The position numbers and the translations under genes were made by a program. A stretch of 64,000 nt of DNA from Aminobacter sp. AP02. GTDB taxonomy: Bacteria > Pseudomonadota > Alphaproteobacteria > Rhizobiales > Rhizobiaceae. Under the pieces are notes generated by a model. That model made no database searches. It was given only the letters and a program-made list of their open reading frames with translations, and had not been told where the DNA came from. The stretch spans positions 62,001 to 126,000 of the forward strand of contig NZ_QGGX01000016.1 in the NCBI RefSeq assembly GCF_003148805.1, given 5' to 3'. Positions within the stretch are counted from its first letter, which is position 1. Every line of letters starts with the position of its first letter. Positions 34,822-44,096 of the stretch are shown here, in pieces.

Positions 34822-35334
34822 TCAGAACCCTTCGGGCAGGACGATTTCGTAAGGATGCGAGAAGTGGAATTCCTCGAGATTAGAGCCAGCGCCGCCGCGG
34901 TCGACGACGACGAAATCCTGGTTCTCGCCGATCGGCGTCAGCACCCCGTGCCACAGATTGCGCGGGTAGTTCACGCCCTGTCCGGGCGAGGTGACGAAGG
35001 CGTGCGGCTCGCCCGGGCCGTCGCCGATGTCGTGGCAGACGACGACGAGATAGGGCCGAGGCGACAGCGGAATGAAAGCCTGGCTGCCGAACGGATGACG
35101 CTCGACCATCGAAAGCCTGAGCGGGAAGTCGTAGGGCGTGCCCTTGAAGATGTTGATGATGACATGGCCGTCGGGCCCCGCAGCTTCGGCGCGGGCGAGC
35201 GCATGGTAGCGCTCGCATTTGCCGGCATTGATCGGGTAGTGGCTGTCGCAGTTGGTGTCGATCACCTCGCCGAATTCGGCGAAGTTCTCCCGCGTCAGGG
35301 GCCTGGCCACGATCCGCTTCATCTCGCCTGACAT
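34822..35334 (-). CDS. allA: Ureidoglycolate lyase
   Basis: 170 residues (a second in-frame ATG is at residue 5). AllA landmarks are ENFAEFGEVID, INIFKGTPYDFPLRLSMVERHPFGSQ split across the beta-barrel, and GVNYPRNLWHGVLTPIG near the active site. It splits (S)-ureidoglycolate to glyoxylate and urea, the last ureide step. It is nine bases downstream of the ureidoglycine aminohydrolase gene, consistent with consecutive reactions. The glyoxylate formed could feed the glycerate kinase encoded at 50398. Confidence 0.93.
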   Translation of the reverse strand: MSGEMKRIVARPLTRENFAEFGEVIDTNCDSHYPINAGKCERYHALARAEAAGPDGHVIINIFKGTPYDFPLRLSMVERHPFGSQAFIPLSPRPYLVVVCHDIGDGPGEPHAFVTSPGQGVNYPRNLWHGVLTPIGENQDFVVVDRGGAGSNLEEFHFSHPYEIVLPEGF

Positions 35335-35343
35335 GGCATCCCC

Positions 35344-36186
35344 TCAGCGTCGCGAAGCGAACGGCGCGCCGAGCTTCATGTGGCGGTTGACGTCCTTGTA
35401 GAGCAGGTAGCGGAACTTGCCGGGGCCGCCAGCGTAGCAGGCCTGGGGGCAGAAGGCGCGCAGCCACATGAAGTCGCCGGCCTCGACCTCGACCCAGTCA
35501 TTGTTCAGCCGGTAGACGGCCTTGCCTTCGAGCACGTAGAGGCCGTGCTCCATGACGTGGGTTTCGGGGAAGGGGATGATGCCGCCCGGCTCGAAGGTTA
35601 CCACCGTCACGTGCATGTCGTGGCGCAGGTCGTTGGGATCGACAAAGCGGGTTGTCGCCCAGCGGCCATCGGTGTCCGGCATGGCGTTCGGCTCGACGTC
35701 GTTGTCGTTGAGGAACAGCGGTTCGGGCGCGTCGAGGCCGTCGACATATTCATAGGCCTTGCGGATCCAGTGGAAGCGCGCGACCTCTTTGCCGGCATTG
35801 CGGACCGTCCACTTGCTCGCCGGCGGCAGATAGGCATAGCCGCCCGGCGTCAGCACGTGGCTCTTGCCTGCCACCGACACGGTCACTTCGCCTTCGACGA
35901 CGAAGAATACACCTTCGGCGCCCGCATCCGGTTCCGGACGGTCGCTGCCGCCGCCCGGCTGAACTTCCATGATGTACTGCGAGAAAGTCTCGGCAAATCC
36001 CGACAGGGGACGCGCGATGACCCACAGCCGCGTGCCGTCCCAATGCGGCAGGAAGCTGGTGACGATATCCGAGAATTCGCGCTTCGGGATCACCGCATAG
36101 GCTTCGGTGAAGACCGCGCGGTCGGTTATCAGGTCGGTCTGGGGCGGCAAGCCCCCTTTCGGTGCGTAGTAGGAGCGGTGTGCCAT
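35344..36186 (-). CDS. allE: (S)-ureidoglycine aminohydrolase (bicupin)
   Basis: 280 residues with two cupin domains: the first around GVFFVVEGEVTVSVAG and YAYLPPAS, the second around ETHVMEHGLYVLEGKAVYRL and DFMWLRAFCPQACYAG, which holds the Mn ligands in family members. The N-terminal SYYAPKGGLPPQTDLITDRAV is typical of UGHY/AllE. It releases ammonia from (S)-ureidoglycine to give (S)-ureidoglycolate, the AllA substrate. It sits between puuE-uraD and allA on the same strand with very short gaps. Confidence 0.92.
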   Translation of the reverse strand: MAHRSYYAPKGGLPPQTDLITDRAVFTEAYAVIPKREFSDIVTSFLPHWDGTRLWVIARPLSGFAETFSQYIMEVQPGGGSDRPEPDAGAEGVFFVVEGEVTVSVAGKSHVLTPGGYAYLPPASKWTVRNAGKEVARFHWIRKAYEYVDGLDAPEPLFLNDNDVEPNAMPDTDGRWATTRFVDPNDLRHDMHVTVVTFEPGGIIPFPETHVMEHGLYVLEGKAVYRLNNDWVEVEAGDFMWLRAFCPQACYAGGPGKFRYLLYKDVNRHMKLGAPFASRR

Positions 36187-36192
36187 GTTCTC

Positions 36193-37626
36193 TTAGCTTG
36201 GAAGGAGGTCGTGAAGTCGATACCAGGCGATGCGTTCCACCTGCTTGCAGGCGGTCAGGAATTCCTGGTCGCGGTTGTTGGCGATGCGGGTCTCGAACGC
36301 CTTCAAAATGCTTGCCTTGTCGTTGTCGCGGACCGCGATGATGAAGGGAAAGCCGAACTTCTTGACATAGTCGGTGTTGAGCTCGGTGAAGCGGGTACGT
36401 TCGGCGTCGGTTAGCGCGTCGAGCCCGGCGGACGCCTGCTCCTTCGTCGACTCCTCTGTCAGGCGCCTGGCCTGTGCAAGCTTGCCGGCAAGGTCGGGGT
36501 GGGCGGTCAGAACGCCGAGGCGTTCGGTCTCGCTGGCCGAGCGGAAGGCGCGGCACAAGGCATTGTGCAGTCCGCCGGCACTGTCATGTGCTGGGCCGAG
36601 TTCCAGTTCGAAGGCGCGCTCGGCGATCCATGGCGAATGCTCGAAGATCGAGCCGAAGCGCTGCACGAATTCTTCACGGCCCATGCGCGAGGGCCGAAGC
36701 GCCTGCGGCTGGTAGGGGTGATGCTGCTGCCAGTGCGCGGCGATGTCCTGGCGGCGGGCGAGCCAAACCTTGTCGTGGCCCTGCACATATTCGATGAAAC
36801 GGCGCAGCGCTTCGGCGCGGCCGGGGCGGCCGACGAGGCGGCAGTGCAGGCCGATGCTCATCATGCGCGGCCGGCCGGCAGCACCTTCGCGGTACAGCGT
36901 GTCGAAGCTGTCCTTGAGATAGGCGTAGAACTGGTCGCCCGAATTGAACCCTTGCGCGGTGGCAAAACGCATGTCGTTGGCGTCGAGCGTGTAGGGGATG
37001 ACAAGCTGAGGGGGGATCGCGTTGCCGTGGCCATCATGGTCGAGCCAATAGGGCAACTCGTCGTCATAGGTGTCGGAAATCCACTCAAAGCCGCCTTCGG
37101 CGGCGGCGAGGCGAACCGAGTAGACCGAGGTGCGGCCGAGATAGAGGCCCTTGGGGCGTTCGCCCACGACTTCGGTGTGAAGGCGAATCGCTTCCAGCAG
37201 GTCGGCGCGTTCGACGGCTTCGTCGTGGTCGCGATAATCGATCCAACGCAGGCCGTGCGAGGCGATTTCCCAATCGGCCTCCTGCATTGCCGCGACATGG
37301 TCGGGCGAACGGGCAAGGGCGGTCGCCACGCCATAGACTGTCACCGGCACATTGGCTTCGGTGAACATGCGATGCAGCCGCCAGAAGCCGGCGCGGGCGC
37401 CGTATTCATAGATCGATTCCATGTTCCAGTGGCGCTTGCCAGGCCATGGGGCTGCGCCCATCACCTCGGACAGGAACGCTTCGGAGGCGGCATCGCCATG
37501 AAGGATGTTGTTTTCGCCGCCTTCTTCGTAGTTGACCACGAACTGCACGCAGACATTCGCATTGCCTGGCCACTGCGGGTGGGGTGGATTGGCGCCGTAG
37601 CCGCGCATATCTCTTACGTAACGCAT
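36193..37626 (-). CDS. puuE: Bifunctional allantoinase (PuuE) / OHCU decarboxylase (UraD)
   Basis: 477 residues from the ATG at 37626 (GAGGG just upstream); the frame extends 37 residues further but that part is not conserved. Residues 1-~310 are the polysaccharide-deacetylase-like allantoinase (NYEEGGE, EYGARAGFWRLHRMF, EIASHGLRWIDY, GLYLGRTSVYS). Residues ~312-477 are UraD (FGSIFEHSPWIAERAF, AHPDLAGKLAQA, EQASAGLDAL, YVKKFGFPFIIAVR). One protein thus converts OHCU to (S)-allantoin and then to allantoate. Its gene is divergent from uraH, the preceding pathway step. Confidence 0.93.
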   Translation of the reverse strand: MRYVRDMRGYGANPPHPQWPGNANVCVQFVVNYEEGGENNILHGDAASEAFLSEVMGAAPWPGKRHWNMESIYEYGARAGFWRLHRMFTEANVPVTVYGVATALARSPDHVAAMQEADWEIASHGLRWIDYRDHDEAVERADLLEAIRLHTEVVGERPKGLYLGRTSVYSVRLAAAEGGFEWISDTYDDELPYWLDHDGHGNAIPPQLVIPYTLDANDMRFATAQGFNSGDQFYAYLKDSFDTLYREGAAGRPRMMSIGLHCRLVGRPGRAEALRRFIEYVQGHDKVWLARRQDIAAHWQQHHPYQPQALRPSRMGREEFVQRFGSIFEHSPWIAERAFELELGPAHDSAGGLHNALCRAFRSASETERLGVLTAHPDLAGKLAQARRLTEESTKEQASAGLDALTDAERTRFTELNTDYVKKFGFPFIIAVRDNDKASILKAFETRIANNRDQEFLTACKQVERIAWYRLHDLLPS

Positions 37627-37806
37627 GGTCCCTCGAAATTCGGTCTTTGCCGGGCACTTGAGCAGAATAGCGAAAGGAGCGGCAGACATTCCCTCGAAAA
37701 AATTTGAAAGTCTTTTTGTAGTGCTCTGCTCGACCACACCTTATGCAATGGCCTTAAATGGCGCAAAATCTACAGTGATGGCGCATGTCGCCAATTGGGA
37801 GAGCGA

Positions 37807-38172
37807 ATGACAAAGGCCGAAGGCGGACGCCTTACCACCCATGTCCTTGATACTGCGACCGGAAAGCCTGCCGAAGGGCTGTCGATTTCGCTGTTCCGGA
37901 TCGAAGGCGACGTGCGGACGCTGCTCAAGAAGGTTGCGACAAATTCCGACGGCCGCTGCGATGCGCCGCTGCTGATCGGCGACGAATTCCTGACCGGCGA
38001 ATACGAACTGGTCTTCGCCGCCGGCGACTACCTGCGCCGACAGGGCACCGACCTGCCCAAACCGGCCTTCCTCGACATCGTGCCGATCCGCTTCGGCATG
38101 GCCGAGCGCACGCATTATCACGTGCCGCTGTTGATCTCGCCCTTCGGCTATTCCACCTATAGGGGGAGCTGA
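37807..38172 (+). CDS. uraH: 5-hydroxyisourate hydrolase
   Basis: 121 residues from the ATG at 37807 with GGGAGAGCGA upstream; a TTG at 37795 is a weaker alternative. This is the transthyretin-like HIU hydrolase: N-terminal [14 protein letters not shown] (catalytic His), [20 protein letters not shown] at the C-terminus with the diagnostic YRGS ending. It converts 5-hydroxyisourate from PuuD into OHCU, the UraD substrate. It is divergent from puuE-uraD and directly followed by xdhA. Confidence 0.95.
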   Translation: MTKAEGGRLTTHVLDTATGKPAEGLSISLFRIEGDVRTLLKKVATNSDGRCDAPLLIGDEFLTGEYELVFAAGDYLRRQGTDLPKPAFLDIVPIRFGMAERTHYHVPLLISPFGYSTYRGS

Positions 38173-38175
38173 GAC

Positions 38176-39657
38176 ATGACGACGGTCAAGACACGCAATG
38201 AGATCCGCTTCATCCTCAATAGCGAGGATGTGGCGCTGGGTGATGTCGCGCCTTCCGAGACACTGCTCGACTTTCTCAGGCTGAAACGCACGCTGCGCGG
38301 CACCAAGGAAGGCTGTGCGGAGGGCGACTGCGGCGCCTGTACGGTGCTGGTTGGCCGGTTGTCGGGCGGCAAGCTGGTCTACGAAAGCGTCAATGCCTGC
38401 ATCCGCTTCATGGGTTCGCTCGACGGTTGCCACGTCGTCACGGTCGAACACCTGCGCGGCGAGAACGGCAATCTGCACCCTGTCCAGCAGGCGATGGTCG
38501 ATTTCCACGGTTCGCAGTGTGGCTTCTGCACGCCGGGCTTCGTCATGTCGCTTTATGGCCTGTGGATGAAGTCGCCCGAGCCGTCGGACGCCGAAATCGA
38601 AAAGGCGCTGCAGGGCAATCTATGCCGATGCACTGGCTACGAGGCGATCATGCGCGCCGCTCGCGCCATTTCCGACTATGGCAAGGTCGCCAGGGACCCG
38701 CTGTTGGCTGAACGCAGGGCAGTCACTGCGCGGCTTGAGGCGCTCAAGGATGGCTCCCGCGTCGAGATCGGCGCGGGCAAGTCGCGTCTTGTCGTGCCGG
38801 CTGATGTGGACGACCTGGCAGCGGTGCTCGAAGCCGAGCCGACCGCTACCGTGGTTGCGGGCTCGACCGATGTCGGCCTGTGGGTCACCAAGCATATGCG
38901 CGAGATCGCGCCGGCGGTCTTCATCGCCAGTATCGACGGTCTGCATGGCATGTCGGAAGACAAGGGCGTCATCACGATAGGCGCAGGCGTCACTTATACC
39001 GAAGCCTTCGCCACGTTGGCGAAGCGCATCCCGGCACTTGGGCCGCTGTTCGACCGCCTCGGCGGCGAGCAGGTCCGCAATATGGGCACCATTGGCGGCA
39101 ACATCGCCAACGGCTCGCCGATCGGCGATACACCGCCACCGCTGATCGCGCTTGGGGCGACGCTCACCTTGCGCAAGGGCACGGTGCGACGGACCATTTC
39201 GCTACAGGATTTCTTCATCGCCTATGGCAAGCAGGACCGTGCGCCGGGCGAATTCGTCGAAGCTGTACATGTGCCGGTGCCGGCGAAGGGCGAAAACTTC
39301 GCCGTCTACAAGGTGACCAAGCGCCGTGACGAGGACATCACCGCCACGCTCGGCGCGTTCTGGCTGACGCTTGCCAAGGACGGAACGGTGGCTGAGGTGC
39401 GCATAGCCTATGGCGGCATGGCGGCGACGCCGAAACGCGCGTCGGCGGTAGAGGCGGCGCTTGTCGGCAAGCCGTGGACCGAAGCGACGGTGGAGGCAGC
39501 GATGGCGAAATACGCGGAAGATTTTACCCCGCTGACCGACATGCGCGCAACAGCCGAATATCGTGCGCTGGCGGCAAGGAACCTGCTTTTGCGCTTCTAC
39601 ATGGAAACGACCGGCACCAAGGCGCCGCTGCAAGTATCGAGATACGAGGCTGCGTGA
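38176..39657 (+). CDS. xdhA: Xanthine dehydrogenase small subunit (2Fe-2S and FAD domains)
   Basis: 493 residues. The first [2Fe-2S] cluster uses C47, C52, C55 and C75 (CAEGDCGACTVLVG); the second uses C115, C118, C150 and C152 (QCGFCTPGF, NLCRCTGYEAIMRA). The FAD domain from ~195 has VVAGSTDVGLWVTK and RNMGTIGGNIANGSPIGD. The enzyme oxidises hypoxanthine and xanthine to urate with NAD+. The gene starts three bases after uraH and ends one base before the xdhB start, so uraH-xdhA-xdhB-xdhC is one operon. Confidence 0.96.
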   Translation: MTTVKTRNEIRFILNSEDVALGDVAPSETLLDFLRLKRTLRGTKEGCAEGDCGACTVLVGRLSGGKLVYESVNACIRFMGSLDGCHVVTVEHLRGENGNLHPVQQAMVDFHGSQCGFCTPGFVMSLYGLWMKSPEPSDAEIEKALQGNLCRCTGYEAIMRAARAISDYGKVARDPLLAERRAVTARLEALKDGSRVEIGAGKSRLVVPADVDDLAAVLEAEPTATVVAGSTDVGLWVTKHMREIAPAVFIASIDGLHGMSEDKGVITIGAGVTYTEAFATLAKRIPALGPLFDRLGGEQVRNMGTIGGNIANGSPIGDTPPPLIALGATLTLRKGTVRRTISLQDFFIAYGKQDRAPGEFVEAVHVPVPAKGENFAVYKVTKRRDEDITATLGAFWLTLAKDGTVAEVRIAYGGMAATPKRASAVEAALVGKPWTEATVEAAMAKYAEDFTPLTDMRATAEYRALAARNLLLRFYMETTGTKAPLQVSRYEAA

Positions 39658-39658
39658 G

Positions 39659-42019
39659 ATGACCGAGCACACTCCAAACCTCAAGGCCGCGAAAATCACC
39701 GGCGGTGTCGCCACCGATCAGCGCCACGATTCCGCGCACAAGCACGTCGCCGGCACCGCCGTCTACATCGATGACATGCCCGAGCCAGCGGGCACGCTGC
39801 ATGTCGGTCTTGGCCTTTCCAACGTGGCGCATGGCACGCTGAAGAACGTCGATCTTTCGGAGGTTCGCTCCGCTCCCGGCGTGGTCGACGTGCTCACTTA
39901 TGCCGATGTGCCCGGCGAGAACGATGTTTCGCCGAGCGGGATGCATGACGACCCGGTGTTTGCCCAGGGCAAGGTGCAGTTCCATGGCCAGCCGATCTTC
40001 GCTGTCGTTGCTGAAACGCGCGAGCAGGCCCGTCGCGCCGCGCGGCTTGCCAAGATCGAATATGAAGAGCTGCCGGCGATCATCAGCATCTGGGATCTCG
40101 ATACTGAGAAGGACAAGCAGGTTGCGAGCCCACTGACGTTGACACGCGGCGACGCTGCAGCTGCCATCGCTGCGGCACCCCGTCGAGTGAAGGGGCGCAT
40201 GAAGCTCGGCGGCCAGGACCACTTCTATCTCGAAGGCCAGATTTCGCTGGCGGTCCCCGGTGAAGACGACGAGGTAACAGTCTATTGCTCGACGCAAGGC
40301 CCTAGCGAAACCCAGCATCTGGTCGCCCACGTGCTCGGCGTTCCGAGCCATGCCGTGACAGTCGAAGTGCGTCGCATGGGCGGCGGTTTCGGCGGCAAGG
40401 AAACCCAGGCCAACCAGTGCGCGGCGATTGCCGCCATCGCCGCCAAGAAGCACAAGCGCGCCGTGAAGGTCCGCCTCGACCGCGACGAGGACATGACCGC
40501 CACCGGCAAGCGGCATGATTTTGCCATCGACTACGAGGTCGGATTCGACGACGAAGGCAACATCCTTGGCGTCGACTACATCTTCGCGCTTAATGCAGGC
40601 TTCTCGGCCGACCTTTCAGGACCGGTTGGCGACCGCGCTCTTTTTCACTGTGACAACACCTATTTCTACCCGAACGTTCATGCCAAGTCGGCGCCGCTTT
40701 ACACCAACACGGTGTCCAATACGGCGTTCCGAGGCTTCGGCGGCCCACAGGGCATGGTCGGCGCCGAACGCGTCATCGACGAGGTCGCCTTCGCTGTCGG
40801 CAAGGACTCGCTCGAAATCCGTAAGCTGAACTTCTACGATCCGATGGGCGCGCCGGGCGATCGCAACCTCACGCCTTATCACCAGAAGGTCGAGGACTGT
40901 ATCATCCAACGCATCGTCGCCGAACTCGAGGAAAGCGCCGACTATGCACGGCGCCGGCGTGAGATCGCGGCGTTCAACAACAACAGCCGCTTCATCAAGC
41001 GCGGCATGGCGTTGACGCCGGTGAAGTTCGGCATCTCGTTCACCAAGACCGAGTCCAACCAGGCTGGCGCTTTGGTGCATGTCTATGCCGACGGTTCGGT
41101 GCACATGAACCACGGCGGAACCGAGATGGGGCAGGGCCTGCATCTCAAGGTGGCGCAGGTGGTGGCGGAAGAATTCCAGATCGATCTCGATCGGGTCAAG
41201 ATTACCGCAACCACCACGGCCAAGGTTCCCAACACCGCGCCGACAGCGGCATCTTCCGGTGCCGACCTCAACGGCATGGCGGCACAGGACGCCGCGCGGC
41301 AGATCCGCAAGCGGCTCGCTGCCTTCGCCGCCGAGAAGTATCAGGTGCCGACCGACCAGGTGGTGTTCCTGCCCAACCGGGTGCGCGTCGGCAACCAGGA
41401 GATCAGCTTCAACGATCTCGTCAAGCAGGCCTATCTCAACCGCATCCAGCTTTCGGCCGCCGGTTTCTACAAGACGCCGAAGATCCACTGGGATCGAGCC
41501 AAGGGCCGTGGCCATGCCTTCTACTATTTTGCCTATGGCGCGGCGTGCTCGGAGGTTTCGGTCGACACGCTGACCGGAGAGTATGTGGTCGAGCGTGCGG
41601 ACATCCTGCACGACACCGGGCGTTCGCTGAACCGGGCGATCGACATCGGCCAGGTCGAGGGCGGCTTCATCCAGGGCATGGGGTGGCTGACCACGGAAGA
41701 ACTGTGGTGGGACGGCAAGGGTCGGCTGCGCACGCATGCGCCCTCGACCTACAAGATCCCGCTCGCATCCGACCGGCCAAAGATCTTCAATGTGGCGTTG
41801 ACGGACTGGTCAGAAGCCTATGAACCGACGATCCACCGTTCGAAGGCTGTAGGCGAACCGCCTCTGCCCCATGGCATGTCGGTGCTCCATGCGCTGTCGG
41901 ATGCTGTGGCGAGCGTTGCCGATCACAAGATCTGTCCGCGTCTCGATGCGCCGGCAACACCCGAGCGCGTGCTGATGGCGATCGAACGGCTCAGGGCCGA
42001 GGCGGCCCCAAAAAAGTGA
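39659..42019 (+). CDS. xdhB: Xanthine dehydrogenase molybdopterin-binding subunit
   Basis: 786 residues from the ATG at 39659; the open frame upstream to 39563 overlaps xdhA and is not coding. Features are TAVYIDDMPEP at the N-terminus, RRMGGGFGGKETQ, AFRGFGGPQGMVG, HGGTEMGQGLH and the catalytic glutamate in KAVGEPPLPHG (about E733). It carries the Mo cofactor where hypoxanthine and xanthine are hydroxylated. Its stop overlaps the GTG start of xdhC (GTGA at 42016-42019), so the maturation factor is translationally coupled. Confidence 0.96.
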   Translation: MTEHTPNLKAAKITGGVATDQRHDSAHKHVAGTAVYIDDMPEPAGTLHVGLGLSNVAHGTLKNVDLSEVRSAPGVVDVLTYADVPGENDVSPSGMHDDPVFAQGKVQFHGQPIFAVVAETREQARRAARLAKIEYEELPAIISIWDLDTEKDKQVASPLTLTRGDAAAAIAAAPRRVKGRMKLGGQDHFYLEGQISLAVPGEDDEVTVYCSTQGPSETQHLVAHVLGVPSHAVTVEVRRMGGGFGGKETQANQCAAIAAIAAKKHKRAVKVRLDRDEDMTATGKRHDFAIDYEVGFDDEGNILGVDYIFALNAGFSADLSGPVGDRALFHCDNTYFYPNVHAKSAPLYTNTVSNTAFRGFGGPQGMVGAERVIDEVAFAVGKDSLEIRKLNFYDPMGAPGDRNLTPYHQKVEDCIIQRIVAELEESADYARRRREIAAFNNNSRFIKRGMALTPVKFGISFTKTESNQAGALVHVYADGSVHMNHGGTEMGQGLHLKVAQVVAEEFQIDLDRVKITATTTAKVPNTAPTAASSGADLNGMAAQDAARQIRKRLAAFAAEKYQVPTDQVVFLPNRVRVGNQEISFNDLVKQAYLNRIQLSAAGFYKTPKIHWDRAKGRGHAFYYFAYGAACSEVSVDTLTGEYVVERADILHDTGRSLNRAIDIGQVEGGFIQGMGWLTTEELWWDGKGRLRTHAPSTYKIPLASDRPKIFNVALTDWSEAYEPTIHRSKAVGEPPLPHGMSVLHALSDAVASVADHKICPRLDAPATPERVLMAIERLRAEAAPKK

Positions 42020-42957
42020 CCACGACGGCCAAGAGCCTCAGGGCATTTCTCGGTGCAGCGCCTTCGGTGGCGCTGGTCGAGGTGGCCGAGGCCAAGGGCT
42101 CGACGCCGCGCGAAAAGGGCGCGTGGATGCTGGTGTCGCCGCAGCGCATCTTCGGCACCATCGGCGGCGGCCAGCTGGAATTCATGGCGATCGACGCAGC
42201 ACGGGCGCTGCTCAGTGCTGCCCCTCACCCTTACCCTCTCCCCGTGGATGACGGGGAGAGGGGGGCGTCGACGTTGACGCCAGCCTCCTTCTCCCCGTTC
42301 ACGGGGAGAAGGTCCCGGCAGGGGGATGAGGGGCAACTCGACAGCGCCGAGCAAAACATCACCCTCGACATTCCCCTCGGGCCAGAGATCGGCCAGTGCT
42401 GCGGCGGGCGTGTCGAGATCGCCATCAGGAATGTCGATGAAAAAATGCGCGCCGATCTGCTTGCCGCATCCGAAACCTCGGACGCCGCGCGGCCGCATGT
42501 CTATGTCTTTGGCGGTGGTCACGTCGGCCATGCGCTAGCTTCGGCCTTTTCGCTTTTGCCGATCAATGTCGTGGTCGTCGAAACCCGCGCCGACGCGCTC
42601 GAAGGCATGCCCGACAACGTCGTCACGCGGCTCACGCCAATGCCTGAGGAGATGGTGCGCGAAGCGCCCGCAGGGGCTGCCTTCGTCGTTTTGACCCACG
42701 ACCACGCGCTCGATTTCCTGATCGTCGGCGAGGCCTTGAAGCGCGATGACGCGGCCTATGTCGGTATGATCGGTTCGAAGACCAAGAAGGCGACGTTCAA
42801 GAGCTGGTTTCTCAAGACGACCGGCGGCAGCGAGGACGTCTTTGCCCGGCTGGTGTGTCCGATCGGCGGCGATGCGGTGAAAGACAAGCGCCCCGCCGTG
42901 ATCGCCGCCCTGGCAGCTGCCGAAATCATGACCGCGCTGGTATCCAGCGCGGCCTGA
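42016..42957 (+). CDS. xdhC: Xanthine dehydrogenase accessory protein XdhC, with a repeat-derived insertion
   Basis: 313 residues from a GTG that overlaps the xdhB stop. XdhC binds Mo cofactor, promotes its sulfuration and inserts it into XdhB. Conserved parts are VEVAEAKGSTPREKGAWMLV, GTIGGGQLE (47-55), LGPEIGQCCGG (121-131) and a C-terminal Rossmann domain (VYVFGGGHVGHALA, YVGMIGSKTKK, CPIGG). Between GTIGGG and LGPEIGQCCGG there are about 39 residues more than usual (69-107), exactly the extent of a 115-bp palindromic repeat. The flanking motifs are intact, so the protein may still work. Confidence 0.93.
   Translation: MTTTAKSLRAFLGAAPSVALVEVAEAKGSTPREKGAWMLVSPQRIFGTIGGGQLEFMAIDAARALLSAAPHPYPLPVDDGERGASTLTPASFSPFTGRRSRQGDEGQLDSAEQNITLDIPLGPEIGQCCGGRVEIAIRNVDEKMRADLLAASETSDAARPHVYVFGGGHVGHALASAFSLLPINVVVVETRADALEGMPDNVVTRLTPMPEEMVREAPAGAAFVVLTHDHALDFLIVGEALKRDDAAYVGMIGSKTKKATFKSWFLKTTGGSEDVFARLVCPIGGDAVKDKRPAVIAALAAAEIMTALVSSAA
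42220..42334 (+). repeat. 115-bp palindromic repeat (type A), copy 2, in frame inside xdhC
   Basis: Perfect 8-bp terminal inverted repeats GCCCCTCA (42220-42227) and TGAGGGGC (42327-42334) enclose two 12-bp hairpins: CCCTCTCCCCGT/ACGGGGAGAGGG (42234-42245, 42251-42262) and CCTTCTCCCCGT/ACGGGGAGAAGG (42287-42298, 42301-42312). The element is translated as a Pro/Ser/Gly-rich segment. Its length is 115, not a multiple of three, so the join must include two extra bases (for example a target duplication) for the frame to be kept. Confidence 0.9.
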
Positions 42958-42970
42958 TTTTCGTCTGTTG

Positions 42971-43456
42971 TTACGCGTTTTCCTGGGTGTGCGCCTCGAG
43001 GAACCAGAGCGACTTGTCGAGCGCCCTAGAATAGGCGGTGAAGATGTCGGCGGTGTCGGCGTCGCCTGCCTCGCTCGCCTCGTCGATCGCCTGACGTACT
43101 GTCTTTGCCACTTCGGCATAGCGGTCGATCAGCGCTTCAAGGTGGTCCCTGGTCTTGAAGATGTCGGTCGGATAGGCCTTCACCTTGCTTGCTTCCGCAA
43201 CCACCTGGGTGGTGCCCAACGCCGTGCCGCCAAGCTGCACTGCGCGCTCGGCGATGTTGTCGACATGAATGTCGAGTTCGGTGCGGAACCCATCCAGCAT
43301 CTCATGGATGGCGATGAACTGCGGACCCTTGACGTTCCAGTGTGCCTGCTTGGTGAGCAGCGCCAGGTCGATCGCATCGGCGAGGCGTGCGTTGAGGAGT
43401 TCGATCGAAACCTTCTTGGCGTTTGACTTGAGATCGTTGCGCGTCGGGTGGGTCAT
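42971..43456 (-). CDS. dps: Dps-family DNA-protection / ferritin-like protein
   Basis: 161 residues. The Dps ferroxidase centre is present: [20 protein letters not shown] with H39 and H51, D55 and the E70 region ([12 protein letters not shown]). Dps dodecamers bind DNA non-specifically and store iron oxidised with hydrogen peroxide. It converges with xdhC across 13 bp. Xanthine and urate oxidation can generate peroxide, but its position here may be coincidental. No OxyR- or Fur-type site is evident by eye upstream. Confidence 0.92.
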   Translation of the reverse strand: MTHPTRNDLKSNAKKVSIELLNARLADAIDLALLTKQAHWNVKGPQFIAIHEMLDGFRTELDIHVDNIAERAVQLGGTALGTTQVVAEASKVKAYPTDIFKTRDHLEALIDRYAEVAKTVRQAIDEASEAGDADTADIFTAYSRALDKSLWFLEAHTQENA

Positions 43457-43567
43457 CAGCTACTCCTTGATCGTATGTTCGCGCCGCCCATCAAGAACCG
43501 GCGGCGCATGCAGGCTACAACAGCCCGATGACATTATCCGTTCCGATCTGCCGGCTGCGTCAAGGTG

Positions 43568-44080
43568 TCATCCAGTGGCTGCGTTGAGCGCCACGACCGC
43601 GAGATAGGCTGCCTGCAGCTCGGCGCGAACCGGAATGCGCCCGGCTTTGGCGGGCAGGGCCTCGCCCAGATGCTCGGCGCGCAACTCTTCCATGAAGCGG
43701 CCCCACATTTCCGGCCCGCCCTTTTCCAGCAGCTCGGCGCGGATGCTGAGTTCCTCGCTGACCGGCAGCCATTTGCGGCCCCACGCGCCGATCTGCGCGA
43801 ACACCGGCAATAGTTCGATCGCCATCTCCGTCAGGCTGTAGATCGCCTTTTGCTTGTGGCTGGGGTCGTCCGCCTTGGTGAGCAGCCCATCTTCAAGAAG
43901 GCGCTTCAGCCGGTCGGCGAGGATGTTGGAGGCGATGCCTTCCTGGGACTGGGTCAATAATTCGCGGAAATGGCGGCGGTTGCCGAACATCATGTCGCGC
44001 AAAACGATCAGGCTCCATTTGTCGCCGACGACCTCAAGCGTGAGGTTGATCGGGCAGCCCGACCGGTGAGTCTGGTTCAT
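43568..44080 (-). CDS. HxlR-family winged-helix transcriptional regulator
   Basis: 170 residues from the ATG at 44080, preceded by GGAGACATTTG; a longer frame to 44152 would run through the operator. HxlR features are CPINLTLEVVGDKWSLIVLRD at the N-terminus, RRHFRELLTQSQEGIASNIL in the recognition region and RLLEDGLLTKAD. Cys11 precedes the domain as in redox- or aldehyde-sensing members. The gene is divergent from an AHSA1-type gene across a region with a 9-bp inverted repeat, so it probably regulates both genes. Confidence 0.9.
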   Translation of the reverse strand: MNQTHRSGCPINLTLEVVGDKWSLIVLRDMMFGNRRHFRELLTQSQEGIASNILADRLKRLLEDGLLTKADDPSHKQKAIYSLTEMAIELLPVFAQIGAWGRKWLPVSEELSIRAELLEKGGPEMWGRFMEELRAEHLGEALPAKAGRIPVRAELQAAYLAVVALNAATG

Positions 44081-44096
44081 GCAAATGTCTCCAAAA

